Shown here piece after piece: positions 17,501 to 26,203 of a DNA stretch of 64,000 nt. The position numbers were made by a program, and so were the translations under genes. This DNA is from CAISCU01 sp943361925. Its GTDB lineage: Bacteria > Bacteroidota > Bacteroidia > UKL13-3. The DNA lies in assembly GCA_943361925.1 (NCBI GenBank), contig CALRIT020000002.1, positions 124,001 to 188,000 on the forward strand, in the 5' to 3' direction. Each line of letters begins with the position of its first letter. Position 1 is the stretch's first letter. The notes under the pieces are model-generated. The model saw only the letters and a program-made list of their open reading frames with translations. It ran no database searches and had not been told where the DNA came from.

Positions 17501-19531
17501 ATGAAACTAAATAAATCATATTTCATTTATGTAGTTATAATACTGCTGTTTTGTGCACCCAAGTCATGGGCTACACAAGACAGCAGTTATAGTTCTAAAG
17601 CGCAGATGCTGCTTAAAGAAGCTCGTCAGTTAAGCTTATCCCAACCAAATCTTGCTATTAAATCACTCGATGAAGCACTTGAATACAGTGAAAAGGAAAA
17701 TGATGAATTCCTTCAGGCTGAAATTCTTCAATTACAAGGTCAGTATTTAATCAACCTTGGAAATTTCAACCTTTCAAGAGAAAAACTTCAAAAAGCAAGT
17801 GCCTTTCATACCAAACACCAAAATTTCGAAAAAAAGGCTCAAAGTGCTTATTTAATTGGAAAAACTTATCATGCTCAAGGATATCATCCAGGCGCTGTAA
17901 AAAGTTATTTGGAAGCACTCAGGTATTTTGAATCGAAAAAAGATGCAAACGGACTTCTCCAATGTTATACTGCTTTAGGTGATGTTTATGCCCGAATGAA
18001 TTTATTTAGTCAATCCATTGAATACAATCTGAAAGGATTAAAAATCATGGAAAATGAAAAAGATAAATTCAGACAATTAGTTATGGTTGAAAATCTTGGA
18101 ACGATTTACCAGAACCAAAAAAATATCCCAAAAACAAAGGAATTCTTAAACAAGGCTTTAAATATTTACAAGGAAATAGGAAACAAAGCCGGTGAAGCAA
18201 ATACCCTTCAAAAACTGGCAGAAATAGCCTTAAATCAAGAAAATTATATAGAAGCTAAAAAACTCTATACGCAATCATTAACTATTGCACAGAAGTTTAA
18301 AGCTCAAGCCCTAATTGCAGAAAACTTAAATGGATTAGCAAAAGTAAACTACTTGCTAAAAGACTATGAAAGTTCAAGCTCACAATACAGAACAGCAATT
18401 GAAATTTCGAAAACAGCTGGTCTAAACATTGAACTCGATGAAGCTTATCAAGGCTTAGCTTTATTGTATAAATCATTAAACGACCAAAATAAATCGAAAG
18501 CATTTGAAGCTTTAAGTAATGAAATTAAGGATTCAATTTATAACGATTCAATTCTTAGAAAAACTTCAGATTTACAGCTATTGTATGAATCAGAAAAAAA
18601 GCAAGCCGAGATTGAAATTTATAAAAAGAATGAACAGCTAAACGAACTAAGTTTTAAGAAAGAAAGAGAACTAAGAAACTTCTTCACAGCACTCTCTATT
18701 TTGTTTTTAATTCTGATTGGAGTTTTTATTTACTTCACTACCCAAAACAGAAAAATCAACAAACAACTCAATAAACAATTCCAGGAATTACAAAATAAAA
18801 ACTCCGCAATTGAGCTTCAAAAAGAACAATTAACTCAATTGAATGATGTTAAAGACAGATTTTTCTCTATCATTTCTCACGATTTAAGGAATAGCTTAAC
18901 TACTACAAAATTGTACTTCGATTTGGTTTCTCATCCCGATTACAAATCAGAAAATCACCCGAAACTAACTCAGGAAATTTCGTTTTCTGTACAAAACACA
19001 ATTGATTTATTAGAAAACCTATTGGTATGGGCATCAGGACAAATTAAAGGAATTCCAATGAAGCCTATGATTTTAAACATGCATCAGCTTACACAGGAAA
19101 ACATCAATTTGGTTACAGGTTCTGCAACTCAAAAAAGAATACAAGTGTCTAATGATGTAGATGAATCAGCAATTGCTTATGGAGATACTGATATGGTGAA
19201 TCTGGTATTAAGAAATTTATTATCAAACGCAGTAAAATTTACTCCTGAAAATGGTTTTATAAATGTGTTGAGTGAAGAAGATGATAATGGCACTATAAAA
19301 ATAATGGTGATTGATAATGGTGTTGGAATTAACTCTGAAAAAGCAGCAGAACTATTTACTCAATATAGAAATACAAGCACAAAAGGAACAGGAAATGAAA
19401 AAGGAACAGGTTTAGGATTGATGTTGTGTAAGGAGTTTATAGAAAAAAATAATGGTAAAATCTGGGTTGAAAGTGAAGAAGGAAATGGTTCTGTTTTTTG
19501 CTTTACTTTACCTGTTTCAAAGCCAAATTAA
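17501..19531 (+). CDS. TPR-containing sensor histidine kinase
   Basis: 676 residues. There is an N-terminal signal/anchor (residues ~7-25), then tetratricopeptide repeats (about 35-340) that probably face the periplasm, then a transmembrane helix (~394-414, FLILIGVFIYF) and a short coiled coil. The HisKA domain has H460 in FSIISHDLRN, and the HATPase_c domain has an N box (RNLLSNAVKF), G1 (DNGVGI) and G2 (GTGLGLM). This TPR-kinase layout is common in Bacteroidota. It lies 57 bp after its cognate-looking response regulator and directly abuts the next TPR gene (TAA then ATG), so the three genes probably form one operon. The stimulus is unknown. Confidence 0.95.
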   Translation: MKLNKSYFIYVVIILLFCAPKSWATQDSSYSSKAQMLLKEARQLSLSQPNLAIKSLDEALEYSEKENDEFLQAEILQLQGQYLINLGNFNLSREKLQKASAFHTKHQNFEKKAQSAYLIGKTYHAQGYHPGAVKSYLEALRYFESKKDANGLLQCYTALGDVYARMNLFSQSIEYNLKGLKIMENEKDKFRQLVMVENLGTIYQNQKNIPKTKEFLNKALNIYKEIGNKAGEANTLQKLAEIALNQENYIEAKKLYTQSLTIAQKFKAQALIAENLNGLAKVNYLLKDYESSSSQYRTAIEISKTAGLNIELDEAYQGLALLYKSLNDQNKSKAFEALSNEIKDSIYNDSILRKTSDLQLLYESEKKQAEIEIYKKNEQLNELSFKKERELRNFFTALSILFLILIGVFIYFTTQNRKINKQLNKQFQELQNKNSAIELQKEQLTQLNDVKDRFFSIISHDLRNSLTTTKLYFDLVSHPDYKSENHPKLTQEISFSVQNTIDLLENLLVWASGQIKGIPMKPMILNMHQLTQENINLVTGSATQKRIQVSNDVDESAIAYGDTDMVNLVLRNLLSNAVKFTPENGFINVLSEEDDNGTIKIMVIDNGVGINSEKAAELFTQYRNTSTKGTGNEKGTGLGLMLCKEFIEKNNGKIWVESEEGNGSVFCFTLPVSKPN

Positions 19532-20467
19532 ATGAAAACGAAAATCATACTATTCGTTTTATTTTTAACATTAACGGTTTTCACAAAACTTAGTTTGGCT
19601 CAAACAGATTCGAGTTTTATAGAGCTTGCAAAATCAGCTTTAAACACCAAGAATTACAAAGAGGTTATTAATTATTGTAACCAGGCATTAGCACAAAATC
19701 CGAAACTAGCTGAATCGTATTACATAAAAGCCAAATGCAGGTTAGAACAGAAATTGTATATTGATGTATTTAATGAAATAAATAAAGCCATTTCAATCAA
19801 TGAATGTTATTCAGAAGCATTTGCATTAAGAGCAGAAACTTTTTACGAGTTAAAAGATTATCGCCAGGCTCGTAAATCTTATTATCAGGCATTAGCATGC
19901 AACAATAAGGAAGCCATCTATTATTATAATATTGGTGTTTTGGAAACCAAGATTTACAAATGGAATTCTGCGATTGATAATTTCACACGAGCTTTAAAAT
20001 ATAATCCTTCAAACAAAGAATCTTTCGAAAATAGAGCTTATGCTTACAGTATGATTGGAGAGCATAAACTTGCCATCCATGATTATGATTCTATACTCGC
20101 AATCGACCCAAAAAGAGATGATATTTTTGTTAAAAGAGGAATGGCTATGTTGGGCTTAAAACAATTCACTGCCAGCATTCCAATTTTTAGCAGAGCTATT
20201 CGAATCAATCCCAAAAACCCACATGCATTTTATGGTAGAGGAAGGGCTCAATTTGAACTAAAAAAGTTTGATTTGGCATTACACAATTTTGATACCGCCA
20301 TGAGTTTAAAACCCAATTTTGAAACTGCCATTTTTATTCATGCTGTAACCTTACTCGAAATCAACCCAAAGGAAAACAAAATACAAGCTTGCGAAGAGTT
20401 TAAAGAATCTGCTAAATTAGGCTTTGGCAACTCCTGGGACTATATAAGAAAGTACTGCGAGTACTAA
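19532..20467 (+). CDS. Exported TPR-repeat protein
   Basis: 311 residues. The signal peptide (MKTKIILFVLFLTLTVFTKLS, cleavage near LAQ-T) is followed by about seven tetratricopeptide repeats (for example YYIKAKCRLEQKLYIDVF and AFYGRGRAQFELKKFDLAL). The C-terminal ACEEFKESAKLGFGNSWDY segment is the usual end of this family of TPR proteins. The start codon follows the kinase stop with no gap, which suggests translational coupling and a periplasmic accessory role in the two-component system. That role is inferred from context only. Confidence 0.85.
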   Translation: MKTKIILFVLFLTLTVFTKLSLAQTDSSFIELAKSALNTKNYKEVINYCNQALAQNPKLAESYYIKAKCRLEQKLYIDVFNEINKAISINECYSEAFALRAETFYELKDYRQARKSYYQALACNNKEAIYYYNIGVLETKIYKWNSAIDNFTRALKYNPSNKESFENRAYAYSMIGEHKLAIHDYDSILAIDPKRDDIFVKRGMAMLGLKQFTASIPIFSRAIRINPKNPHAFYGRGRAQFELKKFDLALHNFDTAMSLKPNFETAIFIHAVTLLEINPKENKIQACEEFKESAKLGFGNSWDYIRKYCEY

Positions 20468-20496
20468 AAAAAAAGGGAACCAAACGGCTCCCTTTT
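20466..20496 (-). terminator. Intrinsic terminator for the minus-strand gene at 20516
   Basis: Arms 20471-20481 and 20486-20496 pair over 11 bp. On the minus strand the single non-Watson-Crick position is a G-U wobble and the hairpin is followed by at least nine U. On the plus strand the same position is an A-C mismatch with a poor tail, so it mainly serves the minus-strand gene. Confidence 0.75.
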
Positions 20497-20515
20497 CTGA
20501 TTGAATTTCTTCAAA

Positions 20516-20809
20516 CTATTTTTCTTCTTTTGTAGCTTCTGCTTTAGAAGAACCATGACTGCAGCAAGATTTTTTCTCGCTAGTTCCACATGATTTGCTA
20601 TCTTTTTTATCAGCACATGCTTTTGCATCTTTTTTCTTAGATTTCTTTTCCTTTTCAGGTTTTGATTCTGCAGCAGCAGCATCCGGAACATCAGCAACAG
20701 CAGTTGTAGCTGTTGGAGCATTTGCAACAACCGGTTTAGCTGGAGTTTGTGCATTAGCACCTATCAACATGAATGCTGCAAAAGCAGCGGTTAAAATAAG
20801 TTTCTTCAT
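20516..20809 (-). CDS. Small exported Ala/Lys-rich protein with Cys cluster
   Basis: 97 residues. A signal peptide (MKKLILTAAFAAFMLIGANA-Q) precedes an Ala/Pro/Val-rich stretch (22-48), a highly charged Glu/Lys segment (50-62) and a C-terminal tail with four Cys (CADKKDSKSC..SCCSHG). No known family was recognised. The Cys/His tail could bind a metal or form disulfides after export; this is speculative. The start, signal peptide and dedicated downstream terminator support a real gene. A longer overlapping frame on the same strand is Leu/Lys/Gln-rich in an unnatural way and was rejected. Confidence 0.7.
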   Translation of the reverse strand: MKKLILTAAFAAFMLIGANAQTPAKPVVANAPTATTAVADVPDAAAAESKPEKEKKSKKKDAKACADKKDSKSCGTSEKKSCCSHGSSKAEATKEEK

Positions 20810-20889
20810 ATATTTAAGTTTAAATTTCTTTATGATAACGAATCTACTACAAAAACAATGCTAAAAAAATGATTTTCAACGACTATTTG

Positions 20890-21543
20890 TTAAATTTCTG
20901 CTAAAATTGTTCTTCCACCTTTTACCTTTTGGTTCAATTCTACCTTAACTTTTGCATCTAAAGGAAGAAAAATATCAACCCTTGAACCAAATTTAATAAA
21001 GCCCATTTCACCACCTTGTTTCGCAGCTTGTCCTTCTTTTACATACCAAACAATTCTTTTGGCCAAAGCACCTGCTATCTGACGAAATAATACCTGAACA
21101 CCATTACTTTTCTCAATTACAGTAGTGGTTCTTTCGTTCTCAGTTGAACTTTTTGGATGCCATGCTACAAGGTATTTACCTGGATGGTATTTGAAGTACT
21201 TAACGATTCCTGAAATAGGATTTCTGTTTACATGCACATTAAATGGGCTCATAAAAACAGAAACCTGTAATCTTTTTCCTTTGAAAAATTCATCTTCATC
21301 AACCTCTTCAATTACTACTACTTTTCCATCGGCAGGAGAAATAACAAGGTTTTCACCTTCTGTAACCTGAATAGATGGATTTCTGAAAAACTGTAGTACA
21401 ATAATTAAAAGTACCAATGAAATAAATAAAACAATGTTCTGTAACCAAACCATGTCGGGCAGAAATTGAATAATAGGAAAATTGATGATTCCAAGAACCA
21501 ATAATGTAATAAAAATAGTTGCTTTACCTTCTCTATGTAGCAT
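20890..21543 (-). CDS. psd: Phosphatidylserine decarboxylase, short (archaeal-type) form
   Basis: 217 residues from the ATG at 21543. An upstream Met at 21582 lies within the terminator hairpin of the preceding gene and would add residues that do not belong. Two hydrophobic N-terminal helices (about 9-28 and 33-52) anchor it in the membrane. The motifs SPADGK (D72), NVHVNR (H104) and KFGSRVD (cleavage between G186 and S187, giving the pyruvoyl group) are all present. It converts phosphatidylserine to phosphatidylethanolamine. The nearby CDP-diglyceride synthase works earlier in the same pathway, but a terminator and the glutamate dehydrogenase gene lie between them. Confidence 0.93.
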   Translation of the reverse strand: MLHREGKATIFITLLVLGIINFPIIQFLPDMVWLQNIVLFISLVLLIIVLQFFRNPSIQVTEGENLVISPADGKVVVIEEVDEDEFFKGKRLQVSVFMSPFNVHVNRNPISGIVKYFKYHPGKYLVAWHPKSSTENERTTTVIEKSNGVQVLFRQIAGALAKRIVWYVKEGQAAKQGGEMGFIKFGSRVDIFLPLDAKVKVELNQKVKGGRTILAEI

Positions 21544-21554
21544 GTGTATTATAT

Positions 21555-21592
21555 TAAAAAAACGCAGTGCACTTTCGTACACTGCGTAACAA
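21555..21592 (-). terminator. Intrinsic terminator after glutamate dehydrogenase
   Basis: Arms ACGCAGTG (21562-21569) and CACTGCGT (21580-21587) form an 8-bp hairpin. On the minus strand it is followed by seven T. It separates the dehydrogenase from the decarboxylase and helps place the start of the latter at 21543. Confidence 0.85.
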
Positions 21593-21610
21593 AAAAATTA
21601 AAAATCAGTA

Positions 21611-22888
21611 TTATAAACCAAATTTGCCACGAAGTTTTTCAACTTCAGCAACTTTTTCGATAGCTACAACATAAGCTGCAATACGCATGCTGATATTGTA
21701 TTTTTGAGATGCAGCGTAAACGCCTTCGAAAGCAGTTTTCATCACACGGTCAGCGCGACGATATACACGCTCTTCTGTCCAGAAGTAACCCAAACGGTTT
21801 TGAACCCATTCGAAATAACTTACTGTAACACCACCTGCATTAGCCAAGATATCAGGAACAACCATGATACCTTTTCTATTTAAAATTTCATCAGCACTTG
21901 CAGAAGTAGGACCATTTGCTCCTTCTACAATCATTTTAGCTTTAATTCTATCAGCATTTTCTTCGTTGATTTGGTCTTCCATTGCAGCAGGTACCAATAC
22001 ATCAACTTCTAATTCCAATAATTCTGCATTGGTAATTTTACGTCCAGCAGTAAATCCTTCCAATGTTCCTTTGTTTCCGTCTCTGTATGCAATTGCTTCT
22101 TCAACATTAATTCCGTTTTCATTGTAGTATGCACCACTAACATCAGAAATAGCCACAACTTTCATTCCTTGTGAAGCCAATAATTTAGCAGATATACTTC
22201 CAACATTACCAAATCCTTGCACAGCAGTTGTTGCACCAATAGGACTAATTCCTAATTTAGATAATGCAGAACGGGTTGAAACCATAACTCCACGTCCGGT
22301 AGCTTCAACACGACCTAATGAACCACCTAAAACAATTGGTTTTCCTGTAACTACTGCAGGAGTTGAATGACCAACTAATTTTGAATATTCATCCATAATC
22401 CAGGCCATTTCTTGTGGACCTGTTCCCATATCCGGAGCTGGAATATCTTTATCAGGACCAAAAACATCAACCATTAAATCTGTGTAAGATCTGGTTAATC
22501 TTTCTAATTCCCCTTTGCTCATGCTGCGAGGGTCGCATTTGATACCACCTTTACCACCGCCGTAAGGAATTCCTACAACAGCACATTTCCATGTCATCCA
22601 TGCAGCCAAAGCTTTCACCTCGTCTAAATGAACATCCATTGAATAACGAATACCTCCTTTTGAAGGACCAAGATTTGCATTATGCACAACCCTGAAACCT
22701 TCGAAAACGCGAACTTTTCCGTCGTCCATTGTTACCGGAATATTCACAATTACTGCCTTTTGTGGGGCAATCAAAACGTTGTAATCGCTCTCATCCAAAC
22801 CGATGATTTTAGCTGCTACGTCGAAACGTTTTTTCATAGACTCGAAAGGATTTTCAGAGCTATGTTTAATCACATTGTCACCTGCCAT
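21611..22888 (-). CDS. gdhA: Glutamate dehydrogenase (Glu/Leu/Phe/Val dehydrogenase family)
   Basis: 425 residues, normal for the ~420-residue hexameric NAD(P)-dependent form. The substrate region GPSKGGIRY and the catalytic lysine K113 in PYGGGKGGIKCDPR are intact. The Rossmann fingerprint GFGNVGS begins the cofactor domain, and the C-terminal NAGGVTVSYFEWVQN signature is present. It catalyses reversible oxidative deamination of glutamate to 2-oxoglutarate. Cofactor specificity cannot be decided here. It has its own -7 element (22917-22924) and its own terminator, so it is probably monocistronic. Confidence 0.95.
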   Translation of the reverse strand: MAGDNVIKHSSENPFESMKKRFDVAAKIIGLDESDYNVLIAPQKAVIVNIPVTMDDGKVRVFEGFRVVHNANLGPSKGGIRYSMDVHLDEVKALAAWMTWKCAVVGIPYGGGKGGIKCDPRSMSKGELERLTRSYTDLMVDVFGPDKDIPAPDMGTGPQEMAWIMDEYSKLVGHSTPAVVTGKPIVLGGSLGRVEATGRGVMVSTRSALSKLGISPIGATTAVQGFGNVGSISAKLLASQGMKVVAISDVSGAYYNENGINVEEAIAYRDGNKGTLEGFTAGRKITNAELLELEVDVLVPAAMEDQINEENADRIKAKMIVEGANGPTSASADEILNRKGIMVVPDILANAGGVTVSYFEWVQNRLGYFWTEERVYRRADRVMKTAFEGVYAASQKYNISMRIAAYVVAIEKVAEVEKLRGKFGL

Positions 22889-22916
22889 TGCTAGATTTTT
22901 TTAATGAAAAATTTGA

Positions 22917-22924
22917 CAAACTTA
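22917..22924 (-). promoter_or_regulatory. -7 promoter element (TAAGTTTG) for glutamate dehydrogenase
   Basis: An exact match on the minus strand to the Bacteroidota -7 consensus TAnnTTTG, 28 nt upstream of the ATG. No convincing -33 TTTG at the right spacing was found. Confidence 0.4.
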
Positions 22925-22958
22925 ATTGAAATTCTCAAAAATGCTAAGAACTTCCTAT

Positions 22959-23771
22959 TTATATACTAAGTAATAAGTAAAAGTAAACTGCCGGAGCCGA
23001 AATAAAAACCCCGTCAAATCTATCCAAAACACCTCCGTGTCCCGGTAAAATACTGCCACTATCTTTTATCCCAATATTTCTTTTTAGTAAAGATTCTGTT
23101 AAATCTCCCAAGGTTCCAAAAACTACAACTATTGCTCCTATTACAATCCATTCAACAGAACTCAAATCATTCCAAAACAATGAAAGTATATAGCCCATTC
23201 CCATTGTTAAAAACAAGGAGCCAATTCCACCTTCCCAAGATTTTTTAGGACTAATTCTCTCAAACAATCTGTTTTTACCAAATTTTACTCCAACTAAATA
23301 AGCAAAAGTATCACTACTCCATTGTAATATAAAAAAGCCCAATGGTAAAGTATAGCTGTATGATAATGAATTAAAATAACCAAAATCTGCCAACATGCTC
23401 AATGGAAAACTGATATATATAATTCCCAGTAATTGAAATGCAAGAGTTTCAAATTCACGTCCGTTATTCTCAAATAACTTCACAATAAATAAAGTAAGAA
23501 ACACCGGTATCAAATGGTAAAACCAGGCCAATGGCAAATCTTCCTTAATTATAAAAGCAAACATAACATTGATAACTGAACCTGCAATTACGCCAAGGTA
23601 TTTTTCAATCCACGATTTATCCGGCAACATCAACTCAAAAAACTCAAGTAAACACAAAAAGTTAATCACAAATAGTAAGATGAAAAAACTCCATTCATTG
23701 AACATTATCCCTCCTACCATCGCCAAAACAAAAACAGATCCCGTAAGCGCCCTTTGCCAAAAATTACTCAT
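22959..23771 (-). CDS. cdsA: Phosphatidate cytidylyltransferase (CDP-diglyceride synthase)
   Basis: 270 residues with about seven or eight membrane segments. The C-terminal CDS signature is clear: GDLTESLLKRNIGIKDSG followed by PGHGGVLDRFD, which contains the Mg2+/CDP-binding acidic residues. It makes CDP-diacylglycerol from CTP and phosphatidate, the precursor of phosphatidylserine and hence of the substrate of the decarboxylase 1.4 kb downstream. The protease gene ends 133 bp upstream in the same direction. Confidence 0.95.
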   Translation of the reverse strand: MSNFWQRALTGSVFVLAMVGGIMFNEWSFFILLFVINFLCLLEFFELMLPDKSWIEKYLGVIAGSVINVMFAFIIKEDLPLAWFYHLIPVFLTLFIVKLFENNGREFETLAFQLLGIIYISFPLSMLADFGYFNSLSYSYTLPLGFFILQWSSDTFAYLVGVKFGKNRLFERISPKKSWEGGIGSLFLTMGMGYILSLFWNDLSSVEWIVIGAIVVVFGTLGDLTESLLKRNIGIKDSGSILPGHGGVLDRFDGVFISAPAVYFYLLLSI

Positions 23772-23903
23772 GTTAATTATGCTTTTAAACCATCAAAAAT
23801 TTATAACCAATGGTTTCTCTTTACAATGATGGTTTTAATTCTTTCAACTACCAAAAGGGTTTTCACCAATAAAAAAGTACAATGTATGTTGATTTGAACA
23901 CTC

Positions 23904-24854
23904 CTATTCAAATATTTGCTCCTGCAATGTTCTGAATTGTAGCTTACTCATCCACAAAATCAAACCCAATGTTGCTACAACACTAATAATTGAACCATAT
24001 AAAGGGAAATGATAATCTTCATTAAAAATGGCCACATCTTTATAAATATCAGACAAAACAAAACCTAATAAAGCTAAGCCATTATTTACAAAATGCGCTA
24101 TCACAGCCACCCAAATATTGCCCGAATACAAATACAAATATCCTAATATAGCACCTAAAATAACTCGAGGAATAAACCCATAAAACTGACCATGAATTCC
24201 ACTGAAAACAATAGCAGTAAACCAAATGGCTATATGCGGATTGTAAAAACATTGACGAGCGAAATTTTGTAAAACTCCTCTAAAAAAGAATTCCTCTGCA
24301 ATTGCAGGTAATAAAGCTATAACAAGCAAATTCATAAAAAACTGAGCCGGACTATCCGTAATAACCAAAATCTCTATAAGTTTTTTTGCCTGGTCTTCCA
24401 TGTTTCTAATCGACAATTCAAAATCAGCCATCGATGCAGGAAATTTAATGGCCTGATTCATTTCACTAATCCACGAAATCATTGGCAAACTTATGATAAT
24501 CAATAATGGCGCAAACAATAAATAATAAGCCTTAAAAGGCTGAGATATTTTTATATATGTTGGCGCAAACTTTCCAATCGCTTTTGGAAACAATAATGCT
24601 GGAACTAAAAATGTACCTATAGAACCTGCTATTGCTTGAAAAACCAATAGTGCATTTCGTGAATTGGAATCTGCTTTGGCATTTTGCATTAAATCATACA
24701 ATTGCATTATGTCAACTCCAAAAATCATTTTGCTAATAAAAATTCCTGCCAAAGAAAATACCGATGCAAATACAAGCACCATTCCCATAAGAATGAATGA
24801 CCTGCTCAAAAAGAATAAATATCGGTTGCTGCTAAAAATGGTGGTTTCAGACAT
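23904..24854 (-). CDS. CPBP-family intramembrane metalloprotease
   Basis: 316 residues from the ATG at 24854 (MSETTIF). A Met seven codons upstream is possible but would start inside the divergent promoter. About eight membrane helices are visible. The family motifs are EEFFFRG (E187-E188), FSGIHGQF and a final helix with IAHFVNNG, which supply the Glu/His residues of the Abi/Rce1-type active site. Bacterial members act in bacteriocin self-immunity, protein processing or unknown membrane roles. The target is not evident from the neighbours. Confidence 0.88.
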   Translation of the reverse strand: MSETTIFSSNRYLFFLSRSFILMGMVLVFASVFSLAGIFISKMIFGVDIMQLYDLMQNAKADSNSRNALLVFQAIAGSIGTFLVPALLFPKAIGKFAPTYIKISQPFKAYYLLFAPLLIIISLPMISWISEMNQAIKFPASMADFELSIRNMEDQAKKLIEILVITDSPAQFFMNLLVIALLPAIAEEFFFRGVLQNFARQCFYNPHIAIWFTAIVFSGIHGQFYGFIPRVILGAILGYLYLYSGNIWVAVIAHFVNNGLALLGFVLSDIYKDVAIFNEDYHFPLYGSIISVVATLGLILWMSKLQFRTLQEQIFE

Positions 24855-24859
24855 CTTAT

Positions 24860-24867
24860 TATATTTG
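24860..24867 (+). promoter_or_regulatory. -7 promoter element (TATATTTG) for dusB
   Basis: A perfect TAnnTTTG match 24 nt before the GTG start of dusB, in the short divergent spacer with the CPBP gene. No good -33 element was found at the usual distance. Confidence 0.4.
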
Positions 24868-24891
24868 TGCCGCAATATACAAAGCGTTTAG

Positions 24892-25884
24892 GTGGTAAAA
24901 ATCGGAAATATTGATTTGGGAGAATTTCCTCTCCTTTTAGCTCCAATGGAAGATGTTAGTGATCCTCCGTTCAGAGCCGTGTGTAAAACAGAGGGCGCAG
25001 ACCTTATGTACACTGAGTTTATCTCTTCTGAAGGGCTCATTCGTGATGCCATCAAAAGTAAAATGAAACTCGATATTTTTGATTACGAACGCCCAATTGG
25101 TATCCAAATTTTTGGCGGCGATGAGGAAGCGATGACCATGGCTACCCAAATTGTTGATGCCACCGGACCCGATTTGGTGGACATTAATTTTGGTTGTCCG
25201 GTAAAAAAAGTAGTTTGTAAAGGTGCCGGTGCAGGAATTTTAAAAGATGTGCCTAAAATGGTGCAATTAACCGCTGCCGTTGTTAAATCTACCAAATTAC
25301 CTGTTACTGTAAAAACCCGTTTGGGTTGGGACGATAACAGCATCAATATCCTTGAAGTTGCTGAAAGATTGCAGGATGTAGGCATTCAAGCGCTTACAAT
25401 TCATGGTAGAACCCGTGCGCAAATGTATAAAGGTCATGCCGACTGGACCCTCATGACCAAAGTAAAAGAAAACCCTAGAATCAAAATTCCGATTTTTGGA
25501 AATGGCGATATCGATTCACCTGAAAAAGCACTTTTATATAAAAACACTTATGGCGTTGATGGCATTATGATTGGCCGCGCTGCCATTGGTTATCCATGGA
25601 TTTTCAGAGAAATCAAACACTTTTTTGCAACAGGCGAACACCTAGCTCCGCCAACCATCGACGAAAGAGTGAATACTTGTAGAACCCATCTAACAAAGTC
25701 AGTTGAATGGAAAGGCAATTGGGCAGGTATTGTAGAAATGCGTCCACATTACAGCCACTATTTCAAAGGACTCGATCATTTCAAAAGCTTCAGAACAAGA
25801 TTGGTTATGGCAGAAAAATTCGAGGATGTATTACAAATCCTTGATGAAATTGCCATTCACTTCAACCAATTGGCTTTGGTATAA
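24892..25884 (+). CDS. dusB: tRNA-dihydrouridine synthase DusB
   Basis: 330 residues with a GTG start; no upstream ATG lies in frame before the promoter. It has the flavin-binding TIM-barrel start (LLLAPMEDVSDPPFRAV). The catalytic loop DINFGCPVKKVVCKGAGAG holds C109, and KTRLGWDD and the GNGDI and DGIMIGRAAIG phosphate/FMN-binding segments follow. It reduces specific uridines in tRNA to dihydrouridine with NADPH and FMN. It stands alone, divergent from the CPBP gene. Confidence 0.94.
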   Translation: MVKIGNIDLGEFPLLLAPMEDVSDPPFRAVCKTEGADLMYTEFISSEGLIRDAIKSKMKLDIFDYERPIGIQIFGGDEEAMTMATQIVDATGPDLVDINFGCPVKKVVCKGAGAGILKDVPKMVQLTAAVVKSTKLPVTVKTRLGWDDNSINILEVAERLQDVGIQALTIHGRTRAQMYKGHADWTLMTKVKENPRIKIPIFGNGDIDSPEKALLYKNTYGVDGIMIGRAAIGYPWIFREIKHFFATGEHLAPPTIDERVNTCRTHLTKSVEWKGNWAGIVEMRPHYSHYFKGLDHFKSFRTRLVMAEKFEDVLQILDEIAIHFNQLALV

Positions 25885-25908
25885 AATCAACATTCTTTTT
25901 TGGGCGTT

Positions 25909-25982
25909 ACCCCGCTTTCAAATTTTATTTGTAGCACAATCTTATTTTCTAAACAAGCATTTGGCAAGCTAAAAAGCGGGGT
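25909..25982. repeat. Split palindrome, arms ACCCCGCTTT / AAAGCGGGGT
   Basis: Ten-base perfect inverted arms separated by 54 nt of AT-rich sequence. The outer flanks GGGC and GGCC are also GC-rich, in contrast to the surrounding AT-rich DNA. It lies 24 nt after the dusB stop. It may be a remnant of a REP-like or transposon-end element, or a long terminator for dusB. Confidence 0.5.
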
Positions 25983-26112
25983 CAGGCCATACTCTCCTAT
26001 CTTTTTTCTCCAATTTCTTTAAATAGTAAAGTAATTCTTCAACATCTCAATCCTGTTTGATAGGAGAAAAAAGGATATCCGTTTCTGTCCTTAACGCGAA
26101 ATCCTACCTTTA

Positions 26113-26200
26113 AGATGTTCCGTGAATCTACCAATTTTTCGAAAGATGTTCCGCCGAAACATCCATTTTGGAAAGATGTTCCGCAGAAACATCCTACTAT
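26113..26200 (+). repeat. Three tandem ~30-bp repeats containing AGATGTTCCG
   Basis: AGATGTTCCG occurs at 26113, 26144 and 26174 (steps of 31 and 30 bp). The last two copies also share the downstream part GCxGAAACATCC, which pairs with GATGTT to form a small dyad in each unit. Confidence 0.75.
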
Positions 26201-26203
26201 ATC

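Noticed and set aside
20464..20760. 98-residue minus-strand frame MLMHKLQLNRLLQMLQQ...
   Set aside because: It overlaps the signal-peptide protein at 20516-20809 in another frame, is Leu/Gln/Lys low-complexity, and runs through the terminator.
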